DNA of 64,000 nt from Isoetes taiwanensis (Eukaryota; Streptophyta; Lycopodiopsida; Isoetales; Isoetaceae): contig JAJEKV010000038.1 of the NCBI GenBank assembly GCA_021234155.1, positions 10,179,937 to 10,243,936 on the forward strand, read 5' to 3'. This document shows positions 1 through 10,347 of the stretch, in pieces. The position numbers were made by a program, and so were the translations under genes. A model generated the notes under the pieces. It did not search any database. It had not been told where the DNA came from and worked only from the letters and a program-made list of their open reading frames with translations. How positions within the stretch are numbered: the first letter of the stretch is position 1; each line of letters starts with the position of its first letter.

Positions 1-2
1 TA

Positions 3-524
3 ACCGAGCAGGACCAACCCATTCATGACCATCACTATGCATCATCGGACTTTTTAAACAATTTCACACACTCTGGGATTCCCAATCATGAGCTCAGACT
101 TAAGGTGGGGGCAATATGCCATGTGATGAAGCGATTAGACATGGAGAAGGGTCTTGTGAAGAATGCTAGAGTTGTGATTGAGTCGATGCATGAGAAGTTT
201 GTAATGGTGAGGGTTTTGGGTGATCCAGAAGGTGGCACGTACCCGGTATCCAGAACAGATTTCTTTTATCAACCAGAAAATCGTCCCTGGACTATTCATA
301 GACGACAGTTACCACTCCGGCTATCGTATTCAACCACATTTAATAGCTGTCAGGGCTTAACGTTGGATCGGGTGGTCATTGATCTGCGCACGAATGTCTT
401 TGCACATGGGCAGTTATATACGGCCTTTATTCGTGTACGAAACAGGCAAGACCTGCTAATTCTTCTCTCCCCGGAGAACACAACGAGAAGTACTGTGAAT
501 GTCATCTACAAGGAACTGCTCTGA
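3..524 (+). CDS. Helitron helicase (Pif1-like), C-terminal part
   Basis: The frame is open from the window edge, so the protein begins upstream and the GTG/ATG codons inside are not true starts. It ends at TGA 522-524. Seen: NHELRLKVGA, then KRLDMEKGLVKNARVVI, then FNSCQGLTLDRVV, then HGQLYTAFIRVRNRQD and a terminal VNVIYKELL. These match in order the last motifs of Pif1-family helicases of Helitron transposons: the conserved LKVGA strand, the S/NxCQGxTLDRV motif V and the VRxRxD motif VI. The family unwinds DNA during rolling-circle transposition. The usual SRVR arginine-finger context reads IRVR here. The Rep/HUH nuclease would lie outside the window. The remaining frame looks undamaged, so the copy may be young. 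Confidence 0.88.
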   Translation, partial: TEQDQPIHDHHYASSDFLNNFTHSGIPNHELRLKVGAICHVMKRLDMEKGLVKNARVVIESMHEKFVMVRVLGDPEGGTYPVSRTDFFYQPENRPWTIHRRQLPLRLSYSTTFNSCQGLTLDRVVIDLRTNVFAHGQLYTAFIRVRNRQDLLILLSPENTTRSTVNVIYKELL

Positions 525-856
525 GGTACAATCTAGCATGTAGTACATCTACCATTGAGGTGCATTACTTTTTCTTCATATATTATTTCTCTTGCTAATG
601 GATTGGAAGGAAATTCTACTATTGCAGCAAATGGCGGTTGCTCTTCTCCACATTCCACAGGTATCACAAGCATGTTTTCGTCCATTTTCATTACAGGTTA
701 GACAAGTAACAATACGGCAACTTGCTTCAAATAAGGTACATCCCCTCTACTTTAACAGGTACTATTATCTGCCCATATGATACATGACATGCTATTTAAT
801 TACCATGGAATTTCCTCCCTCCATGCTTGATCTAAGTGAACAAATAAAATCCATCC
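525..856. other. Helitron 3' flank, no gene seen
   Basis: AT-rich sequence directly downstream of the helicase stop. The only open frame is short (592-780) and has no recognisable motif. It is probably non-coding Helitron tail or flanking DNA. Confidence 0.4.
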
Positions 857-950
857 ATCGCGGTGATGGTCTAGTGGTAAATCTATTGGTCATGGGTGTC
901 CCCCAGCCAGGATCAAAGCCCACTGACTAGCATCGGATGGTTTAAAAAAA
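857..950 (+). repeat. tRNA-derived SINE head, copy 1
   Basis: It contains an A-box-like GGTCTAGTGGTAA near 869 and a B-box-like AGGATCAAAGCC near 909, followed by CACTGACTAGCATCGGATGG and an A run (942-951). This is the layout of a Pol III-transcribed tRNA-derived SINE. The A-box to B-box spacing of about 40 nt fits a tRNA head. It is the first of three similar units in a row. Confidence 0.65.
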
Positions 951-969
951 AAGGAATGAAAAGGATATC

Positions 970-1068
970 CGTCGCGCCGGTGGCCTAGTGGTCAGGCCAT
1001 TGGTAATGGGAAATCCCCACCCAGGCTCAAAACCCACTGACTACCGTTGGATGGTGGCAACAAAAAAA
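970..1068 (+). repeat. tRNA-derived SINE head, copy 2
   Basis: Second unit, with GGCCTAGTGGTCAGG (A box) near 982, AGGCTCAAAACCC (B box) at 1023-1035, CACTGACTACCGTTGGATGG and an A run at 1061-1068. It shares most bases with copies 1 and 3. The A boxes lie 114 and 107 nt apart. Confidence 0.68.
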
Positions 1069-1076
1069 CATGAAAC

Positions 1077-1172
1077 ATCGCGGCTGGTGGTCTAGTGGTT
1101 AAGCCATTGGTTACGGGCAACCCCCACCCAGGCTCAAAACCCACTGACTACCGTCGGATGGTTGAAAAAAGA
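1077..1172 (+). repeat. tRNA-derived SINE head, copy 3
   Basis: Third unit: GGTCTAGTGGTTAAGCC near 1089, AGGCTCAAAACCC at 1131-1143, CACTGACTACCGTCGGATGG and an A run at 1165-1170. It is the closest of the three to a canonical tRNA A/B-box pattern. Confidence 0.68.
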
Positions 1173-1297
1173 AATGATGATACTAAAAAGAACAACAAGT
1201 AAATTGCAAATAGTACCACAGTGACATAGCGGAAATTTCATGGTGACTAAAAATAGCTTCCATGTATCGTATGGGCACATGAACACAAGGCAGTAGC

Positions 1298-1314
1298 GCG
1301 GGTTCAAATCCCGC
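1298..1314 (+). other. Isolated tRNA T-arm-like hairpin
   Basis: GCGGG-TTCAAAT-CCCGC forms a perfect 5-bp T stem with a canonical 7-nt T loop. GAACA (1281-1285) and TGTTC (1316-1320) could pair around it. There is no D arm or anticodon arm at tRNA spacing, so this is most likely a SINE or tRNA fragment rather than a gene. Confidence 0.45.
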
Positions 1315-1412
1315 ATGTTCGTCGTTATGGTCATCACCCTTCTATCGTGCGGGGCACTGAACACAATTGTGCATGTTCTAGCGTGTATAGACGAGTTGGG
1401 GAAGAGAACCGT

Positions 1413-1438
1413 TCGCGGCGGCCTATCGGCCGCCGCGA
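1413..1438. other. Perfect GC-rich hairpin, possible Helitron 3' terminator
   Basis: The stem CGCGGCGGCC (1414-1423) pairs perfectly with GGCCGCCGCG (1428-1437) around a TATC loop, with one extra T-A pair outside. It is nearly pure G+C in an AT-rich neighbourhood. Helitrons end in such a hairpin a few bases before CTRR. No CTRR follows within about 15 nt here (the sequence continues ATAAGTTTCTTG), so the assignment is tentative. Confidence 0.45.
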
Positions 1439-2650
1439 TAAGTTTCTTGTATATGTAATAGTAATACTCAAGCCAAAGTCAACGCTCTTCTTGTTATTAT
1501 CTAAGCTAAGCATTCTTGTCTTATACTCAAAGCAAAATCAAAGGATCTTCTATTGATATACCTAAGCGAAAATCTCTTTGTCTTTTTTTATTGGCTCGTT
1601 CAAAAGCCTAGCCTATCTATAAAACTATTTTCTACTTGGATATATTTAAAAATAGGTTATACTAAATGTCATAACTTGCTAGCTTATACTTTCACACTTC
1701 GGTGCATGTCTAGTGGTCAGACATTAAACACGCCACCTTGAGGTCACAGATTTAAGATTGGCCATAAGTAATTTACTAGGACAAGAAGCCACTCTAGATT
1801 TGCTTCATGTAATTCATGTAATGAATAAAATTACTTATGTTATTCAAAGATAACACAAAACAACGAGTCTTTGAAATGATTTTCTCACAAGATTTGTCAC
1901 AAAAAGACGAAGTTCTCCTTGAGGAATTCATTGAGCGGAGTGTCTTGGAAGTTAGTACGCAAGTAAAGGATATATTCTCTTTCCCTTAAGGTTCCATACC
2001 TTAGCTTATTGTACTAATGTCTTCATAGGTAATAATAAGATTTATCTGTCGCGAGCACATACCAAAACAACATTACTCTATAAGTCTGTCCCTCCTTCAT
2101 TGAGTAAGGAATGTCGTTCTTGATCTGGATAGTGGGTTCTTGGGGACCCCATTGGCTAAATCAGAGAAGTGAGACTAATTTTTGCAACATGATTCGACGA
2201 ATTATGTAAAGAGCAAGGTGTTGCACCAATTTCTTAGAAAGTTATGTGATTTAAGTTGACTTTATGACATTGCAAGTGTTGGTCAGAGTTGTCTGGATCT
2301 TGCAGCTAGAAAAGTGATCTCTCTTTTCTTTATTTGATTTGACAGACAACTTTCTTACTTATTTTGCTTGATCAGATCCAGTGAATTTAATTGAGCTAAT
2401 CTTCCTTCTAAAAGATATAGTTGATGCCTTGTCTAGAGTTTCTAGCATTTAGATTCTTTATATATTTTAGTATGTTTGAAGTGGACAAAGTGTTTTTTGG
2501 TTGTTAAGTGGTTTCTTTTTGTGATGAAGTCCAATTTTCTTAGATTAAATATTTTATAGCTAGAAAATAGTAGGGTTCTTTAAAGACCTATACAAATCTA
2601 TGATTTAGTATAGACTTGTTTGCTCTGCAACTTATCTACCTATTATAACG
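1439..2650. other. AT-rich spacer with a degenerate SINE head near 1705-1760
   Basis: There is no supported gene. At 1705-1760, TCTAGTGGTCAGAC followed by CACCTTGAGGTCACAGATTTAAG resembles another worn tRNA-derived SINE head. The rest is AT-rich sequence without recognisable coding content. Confidence 0.35.
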
Positions 2651-2863
2651 ATGTCAAATGCACAATGAAATAACATTGAGACTACATTCGGTAAATCAAA
2701 GTATCAATTATGGAATGCTTAGACTAAGATTGCCTAAGATGTTCATTTATTGATGGTAAGTATGTAGGGTCGTAGCACTAGCATGCCTTTGAGATGAGAT
2801 GTTTTTGTACATAAGATAATTCCAGTTACTTTATAAAAGACAAACAATTTAATTTTCACGCAG

Positions 2864-4030
2864 GCATATGTAACTCAAAAGGAGCATTTACTGGGTACTC
2901 TAAGTGTGAGAGAGACAATAACCTGTGCTGCCAACCTTCAGCTTCCTAGTTCTATGTCACAAACCGAAAAAGTTGAAGTAGTGAACAAGATAATCTTCGA
3001 TATGGGGCTGCAAGATTGTGCTGAAACAAAAATTGGCAACTGGCACATTCGAGGAATAAGCGGGGGCCAAAGAAGACGTGTTGGTATTGCTATAGAAATC
3101 ATAACTAGACCTCTTTTGGTGTTCTTGGATGAACCTACTAGTGGCTTAGATAGGTATACACTCTCAACTCGATTCAAAACATCAAATTCTAACTATAATT
3201 TTTCGAACTCATCAAAGTATTTGTGTGTAGTTCTGCAGCCTTTTTTGTTATTTCCACATTAAAGAACTTGGCAAAAAGTAGTTCAGAGGTTTTTGAACTC
3301 TTTGATCATTTATGCCTTCTCTCTGGAGGAAAGACTATGTACTTTGGTAAGGCTAACACAGCCAAATATGTAAGAATCTAAAACTTGTTCTCTTATGTCA
3401 TCACTAGCATCATGTTCAATGAAATCTTGTGCAGTTTTTTGCTTTCGCAGGATTTCCATGTCCCACCTTTTGTAATCCTGCAGATCATTATCTTCATGCT
3501 GTTAATGCTGATTTTGATGCAGCTGAAGCAAACCTTATAAGACTACAAGTTTGTTTATGCTCTTTGCTCTAGTATATATATGCAAACTCTAATGTATTAA
3601 GTTTATGCAGGAGATAGAGAAAGAAAATGACTTACGAGTCTCAAGAAATACAAGAAACGAAGGATTTACTAGTACCTAAATCAAAATTAGAAGTTGCACG
3701 CATCCTTGCTGAGGTCTATGAATCTTCTACATATTGCCTAGCAACAATGGAAAAGATTTAAGAACTAACACAAACTGTAAGGTTTAAATGTAAAATTTAA
3801 AGTTTAATCTTCTCTCAAGGTACATTCTAGCAACTAATTTTCCTTTACTTGAAATAGAAAGGCGAGGTGTTGTCTTCAAAAAGCCGAGCAACCTTCCTTA
3901 TGCAAGCACTAGTTCTAACTACCAGATCGATGAAAAATATGAGTAGAGATTTAGGTTACTACTGGCTTCACATTGTTATCTATATGTTGTTGGGATTAGC
4001 GATTGGAACAATTTATTACAATACATTAAT
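2864..4030 (+). pseudogene. ABCG half-transporter fragment, copy 1 (ABCG11/WBC11-like)
   Basis: The family exports lipids such as cutin or wax precursors across the plasma membrane. Exons can be read from splice signals. 2864-3153 gives [19 protein letters not shown], signature [14 protein letters not shown] and Walker [15 protein letters not shown], with donor GT at 3154. 3231-3369 gives [15 protein letters not shown], then [11 protein letters not shown] and [13 protein letters not shown]. 3435-3548 gives GFPCPTFCNPADHYLHAVN. The last part, about 3863-4030, gives KSRATFLMQALVLTTRSM, then the first membrane segment IVIYMLLGLAIGTIYYN. Missing are Walker A and everything N-terminal to it, and most of the membrane domain. 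A 33-bp in-frame deletion near 3280 removes GRTLIVSIQQP, the switch (H-loop) region. Stops interrupt 3611-3760. It is a pseudogene. Confidence 0.85.
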
Positions 4031-6840
4031 AGTACTAGGATGTAGTGTACACCTATTCTCTTCAGCAAACATCGGCATGAGTTATCGAAGGCAAGCCTAC
4101 CAAGATCTCTAGTACAACTTCAGTACATTATTATCACATCTTGAGTTAATGCCGACCAGATGCCCGTTTTCACAGTCTGCAACCAAGTTAAGATGTGGCA
4201 CTAGTTGTGCTTGAGAACACAAAAGGAAAGATCAGAAGGAATGCCAATTTGTCCCGATGTACTCCCTCGCTTTCATAGTTTTGGAATACAAAACATGATC
4301 GTCCTACACTTAGAAGAAATGCCTCTACCCATCGAGAGATGAAATCACCGATCGTTAAATTACTAATGCATGTTGTGACGGGTAAAAGTAGACTTGTACA
4401 CTAGTGAAAACATCCAACTCAACACAACAAAATCGGACTCGCCATAACAAAATTGGATAAGTGAGATATTTGTGGAATGTTTTAGAATATTCATCCACCC
4501 AAAATTTTGCAATGTACAGAGCCATAGAGCCATGCCTTAGCCAAGTTAGGCGGATATCCAGTGGAGAAAATATGTCCAAAACGTCCCCAATTATTATTGT
4601 ACATTGGAAAAACGAATTATCACAAGAAAGGGTATTACATTAATAATTTTAGGGCAAGCTTCGAGACCTTGCAAATCAGGTCGGAGCTGGGTTCAGTTGG
4701 AAATCAGGTCGAGAGCTAGGTTCAGTCGAGACCTTGGAAATCAGGTCGGAGCTAGGTTCAGTGGAGACCTTGCAAATCAGGTTCAAATCAAGTCGGAGAG
4801 CAAATCCGTAGAGAGCTGTATATATTATCAGGTAGATCATTCTGCCTTTTCTTATTTTTGGAGGGGACTCAGTTAGCCCCCAATTAAATTTTCGCCCTCC
4901 CCTGCCTCTTTAGCGGGTGCTGGAACTCGCATTCATGCAAATCCCAGCTCTTGGCGGTTAGCATGTGTTACCCTAGGGGCTTGGCTGATTTATATAAGTT
5001 TTGTGTTCCCTTTGTTAGTAACCATGGCTGTGGGATAATCCCATCTCATGTCCCCTGATTGCGGGATAATCATGTGGGATAATTTTATCAAACCACTACC
5101 TTACATTTTTGCTCAACTCTCCAAGCAGAGCCTGTGCATCCAGTTATATTGAGGCTTGCACTTGCTTTCACTAACCACATAGACTAATTACTAATTTTCT
5201 TTCCTTCTTCGTGCCTTCAATAGCAATTTGGCGTCCAATTTTTATGGGGGCATAACAAGATGCAGTGGATGTGGCAACATCAATGAGTTTCTGCTTGAAT
5301 AGAAGACATGATGGCAGCAAGTAATGAAGGAAGGATCAATTGCATTGGCAAATAATGGACCCATTGGCTATTCACTTTATAGCTGCCTGTTAATCCAAAG
5401 GCTGCACGAGTTTGCTTCGGCAGAAGAAATACCATGGAATTTATAAAATACTGGGAGTTCAAGAAAATGTTCTATGGCATGATGGCATCCCTTCCGAGTG
5501 CAGAATTAGATTTGCAAGTGCTGTATGATGTTTCCAGGCAACAGCCTATGCTCTTCCTAACCAACTAGAAGGGCATGTGGACTCAGGACCATACAACGTA
5601 ATATGCTTTTCTGATAGTCGTTTTTTTTCTCTCTCCATATAGGTCACACAACAAGTAGGTGGTCATTATTTTGCAAGTACTCATGTTTTGGCAAGTGATA
5701 TTGTGGGAGATTGAATAGAGAGTATCAAATAGATACTGTATACTTGCATGACATCTGTTAGGATGTGGCTTTAACCAAACTCCTATTGGCATTCAAGTTA
5801 TTTTAATAACTCTGTTTCTATTATCTGTCTTATAAGCAAGCACGGTTTTTATATGCATGCTAGTCTACAATACATAAGGAGTAGACTCAAATGGGGGGTG
5901 TGAGAAAGCATACATGACCTGAAGCAAACTGAACTTCTGATGTGCCCTTGGGAATAATATTTTCAATTTGAGCCCTTTAGTTGCTCAGCTGCAATATCCC
6001 ATTCCATTTCATTAAAATCAATTCCTGGTCCTTCAAGCTCTGATTGTACCTTTAAGAAATAACTTTTGTTTGAAAGCAGGCTGTGAGTTATCCATTGCCT
6101 CTCTAAGGCAGTAACATCAGCATCATAGAACAGTAAGTTGTCCTCTAGCCTTTATTGTCCTTTCAGATATGTGCTTTGCTCCTCTTAAAGATAATATTAG
6201 AGAGAGCAATATATCTTGTTTACGTTCACATACTGCAACTATAGAATTTAGTATGTCTACAGGTATCTAGAGGGCTGTGACAGGGCATTACATCTTGCTT
6301 ACTTTCACATCATGCAACTAGAGAATTTAATATATCTACAGGTATCCATCTTACATTCTTTCTAATGTGGCTATCCATGTGTTCTTTCCAATAAGACAGT
6401 TGTAAGGACTTTATCTTGATCCGTGCAGTTGTATTTTACAGATAAAGCAAGTTAACAACACTCTTACCTCTTTGTTATCAGTTACAAGCTACAGAAATGT
6501 GACCTAAGTCCAAAAGCTTATGCCAAGTTCAAATGCAGCCAGTGAATTTACATGGTTCATGTAGCCCATTAATGGTGGAGAGGTCAATAACCATCTGCAT
6601 TTAGTATGTCACGTTTGGAAGTGCTCTCCAATTTTATCCCGTAAAAAGTTAGTTAAAAATTAATGTTTTTTCCTGATTCTCCCACATATCTGTTGGATAA
6701 ACCCTAAAGTAGGAAATAAAAGACCCCCATGAGATCTTAATTTATTGTTTTTTCGGCCGCAACATTCTTTTGGATCCATTAAGAGTGAAAATATCTTTAG
6801 TAGATGCTACTAGGACACTAAATACGCATGTTCAAAAACC
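4031..6840. other. Non-coding part of ABCG block, copy 1
   Basis: No supported gene. The local direct repeat CAGGTCGGAGCTGGGTTCAG / CAGGTCGGAGCTAGGTTCAG recurs at 4677-4760. The whole stretch is duplicated at 11722-14545. Short open frames here are not conserved in motif content. Confidence 0.5.
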
Positions 6841-6990
6841 AATTAATTTCTAGCTTTGCTTCTCAGCTACTCGGCGCTGCTTGGCTACACTCAGGAATAC
6901 CTTGCCCAACTGTCCCACTGTGCAATTGCACCCCAATGTTAGTACACCATATTCAATGTCATATGCCAAAATCAGTGCATTAAATCTAAG

Positions 6991-8095
6991 GAATGACCCA
7001 AGCAAGCATCCTAAGCAATCTACAATTTCAACCTTCACCAACCAAAAAAGAAAAGGGCGGAGCAAGAACAAGGATTGACCAGCCAGAAAGCTCAATGACA
7101 GATCCAGATATGTTCGACGAACCTAAGAAAGGTCAATTTGTAAATCTCTTGAAAACAATCTCTAGACTAGCAACGCATTTAAAAACTTAAAAAGAACTTC
7201 TTTAACAAGCAAGTCGGGCTCAAAACGAGATGCACAAATGGAAAAACGCACCCCACCATCAAAAAAAAAGAAAAAAAAAAGAGCCTAACCTCTATGACCT
7301 AACAATTTGACAAGATCTATAAAACAAGCTCCAAACAAACTAACCTAGGCAGCAAACTGAAAAATAGGGAAGGACAGTATAAAACTAAGGATTGACCACA
7401 TAAAAAGAAAAAAAATTGGGGGCTATGCCTGAATGAACTTAGGAAAACATGACAACAGACGCTAGATTAAAAAATGCCTAGAAATCAACTACGCCTTAAA
7501 AATAACAATAAGTAGATTTAAACAATAAGACTTTAAGGGATACTGGGGTCCCATAATCCATACAAATTTCTAGAAGGAAACTGTTGGGATAACCTGGTTC
7601 CTAATATCCCCTGGCAAACCGTCAACGAAGATCCTGCTAAACTTTTTTGCAGACGAAGAGCCCTGTGGCGGATTCAAGGCAGATCAATCCATGCTGGGGA
7701 AGGTGGAAGGATTAGAGCCATTTCGTAGCTGGCCCCGTGAGAGAAAATGCAACAAGAGATGTAGATGAAGGAGAAAACGCACAGAGATCAGAGGCAACTG
7801 GGCGGGGAACAATTGCAAAGATCAGACCATACTGAGACCTACAGATCTTGGTAATGAATGGAGGTCAGATAATGGATGGCCAAACAGTAAGGCTAAGACA
7901 GTAAATGACATACCCAAGAAGGTGCCAATGTTTATGAGTAGATCCAAGAAACTCAGTGATCTTCTATACAAAGGACAATGGCCTCCAAACCTAATTTAGG
8001 ACAGAAAGCCACCAAGCATAGAGCGAGGCGGAGGAAGATGGGATGAATAGGACTCAATTCTATCCATCCCATTGATAGGATTCTAGTGATATATG
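6991..8095. other. Spacer after ABCG block, copy 1
   Basis: A-rich sequence with poly-purine runs (7260-7282). No coding region or structured element is recognisable. Confidence 0.35.
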
Positions 8096-8305
8096 TTAAG
8101 ACCAAAATCGATGCCAAGCAGATGAATAGGTAAGAAGAGTGGAAGCAGCATGAGATTGAGGGACATAAGTGATATTCGGAGCCATGAAACTGGGTGGGAG
8201 GTCCGTGTAATGTGGTGTCACATCTTTATAAAAAGACAATGTAGAGAGAAGGCGATTGAGAACATGGGAGGACGATGCAACAATGCCGGCTAGAGTGGGA
8301 TCCAC
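8096..8305 (-). pseudogene. Short frame resembling a tyrosine-recombinase N-terminal region
   Basis: It reads HAASTLLTYSSAWHRFWS near its C-terminus. This resembles the SxxTxxxYxSAWxxF start of core-binding domains in tyrosine recombinases of DIRS and Crypton elements. No catalytic domain (R..HxxR..Y) was found nearby. The call rests on a very short motif and may be chance. Confidence 0.2.
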
Positions 8306-8365
8306 GTCAAGACGTAGAAGGCAAGACGAAAGAGGAGCACATCCTGAAAAGATGACATATTAGGA

Positions 8366-8953
8366 ATGCATGGCACCATCCAAAGGACGTCATCGACATT
8401 CGAGGAGCAAAGGATACCCTGGGCATGCCAAAGACGAAACAATTGCCGCATGAGATTGGTAAAACTCAAAGGGAGCCGAGGCAAGACAAAAGGTGAAAAT
8501 ATTGAAGGTGAAAAAACCGGTCAGTCGAATGCAAAACCCGATAGAGAATGGTGGGAGGGCAGATGGAGACATGATGATCCCAAACTTCATGAAGAAGATG
8601 TGAATCAACTACCATTAACAAATAAGAAAGGCCAAAACCATGGGAGAAATGGAATGTCTAATGCAAAAAGATATGAAAACGAGGAATACAAACAACGACT
8701 ACAACAAAGTGGACATGAGAACAAACCGACAAGACAACAACCAACTACAACAAATATCATAACGACAAACATTACGACTAACCTAACATATACTATACAT
8801 GCAACCGAACTATCAAAGCGTAAGCAACAACATAACTCTGGGAAAAAGATGACTAATCGGAGACCGAGATTAATGAAGCAATCTAGAGAGGCCCGAACCA
8901 AGGTAACCCATAAGGTGATGAAATTGTGGAGAGTGAAACAACAAATTGTGTAA
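8366..8953 (+). CDS. Unidentified basic 195-residue open frame
   Basis: A 195-codon frame rich in Lys, Arg, Gln and Asn, with a low-complexity middle (TTTNIITTNITTNLTYT). I recognise no domain. The antisense frame 8605-8967 is hydrophobic and is most likely its shadow. Length is the only support for coding. Confidence 0.2.
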   Translation: MHGTIQRTSSTFEEQRIPWACQRRNNCRMRLVKLKGSRGKTKGENIEGEKTGQSNAKPDREWWEGRWRHDDPKLHEEDVNQLPLTNKKGQNHGRNGMSNAKRYENEEYKQRLQQSGHENKPTRQQPTTTNIITTNITTNLTYTIHATELSKRKQQHNSGKKMTNRRPRLMKQSREARTKVTHKVMKLWRVKQQIV

Positions 8954-8967
8954 TTAAATGGAACCAA

Positions 8968-10176
8968 ATTGTGGGTGTCATTTTGTTTGTATCGTGAACC
9001 TCTTAGTCTTTGCTGTAATAGCGTTCCACTGCTTGTCTCATCCTAGTAGCTTTTGCAGTCATGGTTGTGCTCCATTGGCTTTTGTAGTTCTTGTTACACC
9101 ATTCTGACATTTTTGTTGCTTGGCCGAGCTTTTCTATATGAAGAATGTTCTATATAAAGGATGTGCTTGGATAAGGTCCAATAGGATATTACAAATTTAG
9201 TGTTGATAAGCTATAATTCAACCCCAACTATCGGCAATGGAGACTTCATCCTCTGCCCTTAAAGGATTGAATTCTACCATTCGAGGGACAATCATATATT
9301 GACACATAACTATTACTTTGTTTATCTATTTTTCATCTTTCTTCACCTTCTCTTCCATTTCAATCCAACCTAAACCTTTGCCCCAAGTCTTCCCTACTGC
9401 TAGCTCCATTCCTTAGATCAAAAGAATTATTATCACATCTCAAATCATAATCATCAAGCCAGCAAAGCAATTCAAAAAGCAACCCATGGTGTAAGACTAA
9501 AACCACCCACCTGCGTATCGCCTTGCAATCGCTATCTTCTGCTATGCAAGCTCCACAAATCGGCAATCTGCTTCTTCTCATGCTCCTCTTTAGCAGTCTT
9601 TTCTATATATACTGGTTGCTTGTACACATACATAATACATACTATGTATCTATTTTTGTATAACACAATGGTAAACTCTTCTACCCATTGATCATATTAT
9701 ATGAGTCTATAATACATATTTGTATTTTTATTACCTTTAAGATGCCAGGCTTGTCAGACATGTCTTCGCATGACTCTCAAATCCATCTGCCTGTCTCAAT
9801 TCAGAAACGGTGCGCACCTGCGCGAATTGATGCAATTAGTTTGCACTTTTTCATAGGCAAATGGGTATGCAGGTAGCATTACGGGCCCCGTTTCAATGTG
9901 GGGTTTATGTGGTGCTAGTAATGTGTTGTCTTGACTTGTTCAAGAGCGCTGACATTCCAAAGCTTGTTCAGGAAGCAAGCATCAAGATATTGCCTCAAGC
10001 TATGGCGATCCTCTTCTGTTTGCACTTTATGCACCTTCGCTCCTGCACATTCCATTTAGCCAGGCACTGTCCTCTTTTTCTTCCAGCAGGCTTTGAGGTG
10101 CTGCGACCCCATTGCCATAGTGTAAGCCTTTAATCACGCCCATTTTTATATGAACAACGCATAATCCAAAAGACCC
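8968..10176. other. Spacer, no gene recognised
   Basis: Unassigned sequence. Short frames at 9360-9581 (minus) and 9861-10133 (plus) have no recognisable motif. Confidence 0.35.

Positions 10177-10202
<26 letters not shown>
10177..10202 (+). repeat. Poly(A) tract
   Basis: About 26 consecutive A residues directly before the scrap of ABCG-derived sequence at 10229. It could mark the 3' end of a retroposed insertion or be a simple homopolymer. Confidence 0.8.
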
Positions 10203-10207
<5 letters not shown>

Positions 10208-10228
10208 CCCACATATTTCGGATCTTCA

Positions 10229-10347
10229 TCAATAGTACTAGGATGTAGTGTACACCTATTCTCTTCAGCAAACATCGCCATGAGTTATCGAAGGCAAGCC
10301 TACCAAGATCTCTAGTACAAATTCAGTACATTATTATCACATCTTGA
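10229..10347 (+). repeat. Third partial copy of ABCG-block sequence
   Basis: It matches 4027-4145 of the ABCG block (from AATAGTACTAGGATGTAGTG to ATTATCACATCTTGAG), and less perfectly 11722-11840. It then joins TGCACAATGAAATAACATTG, which is near the start of the block. It is thus a downstream piece fused head-on to an upstream piece, as left by a deleted or collapsed extra tandem copy. Confidence 0.85.

Larger units (their letters stand above)
2653..6990 (+). repeat. Segmental direct repeat, copy 1 (ABCG block)
   Basis: About 4.3 kb that reappears in the same orientation at 10348-14720 with high identity, offset by about 7.7 kb. It carries the truncated ABCG gene and roughly 2.8 kb of downstream non-coding DNA. 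Copy differences are point changes plus a few indels. Examples are a 33-bp loss near 3280 in this copy, and extra bases in copy 2 near 13425 and 13640. The non-coding part (4150-6990) shows no gene. Confidence 0.85.

Noticed and set aside
1281-1320. A complete tRNA gene
   Set aside because: Only a T-arm-like hairpin is present; D and anticodon arms cannot be folded at the required spacing.
2938-3177. Minus-strand frame repeated at 10591-10854
   Set aside because: Conserved only because it is antisense to the duplicated ABCG exon.
8605-8967. 120-codon hydrophobic minus-strand frame as a membrane protein
   Set aside because: It is antisense to a longer low-complexity frame; the hydrophobicity follows from the complement of Lys/Asn-rich codons.
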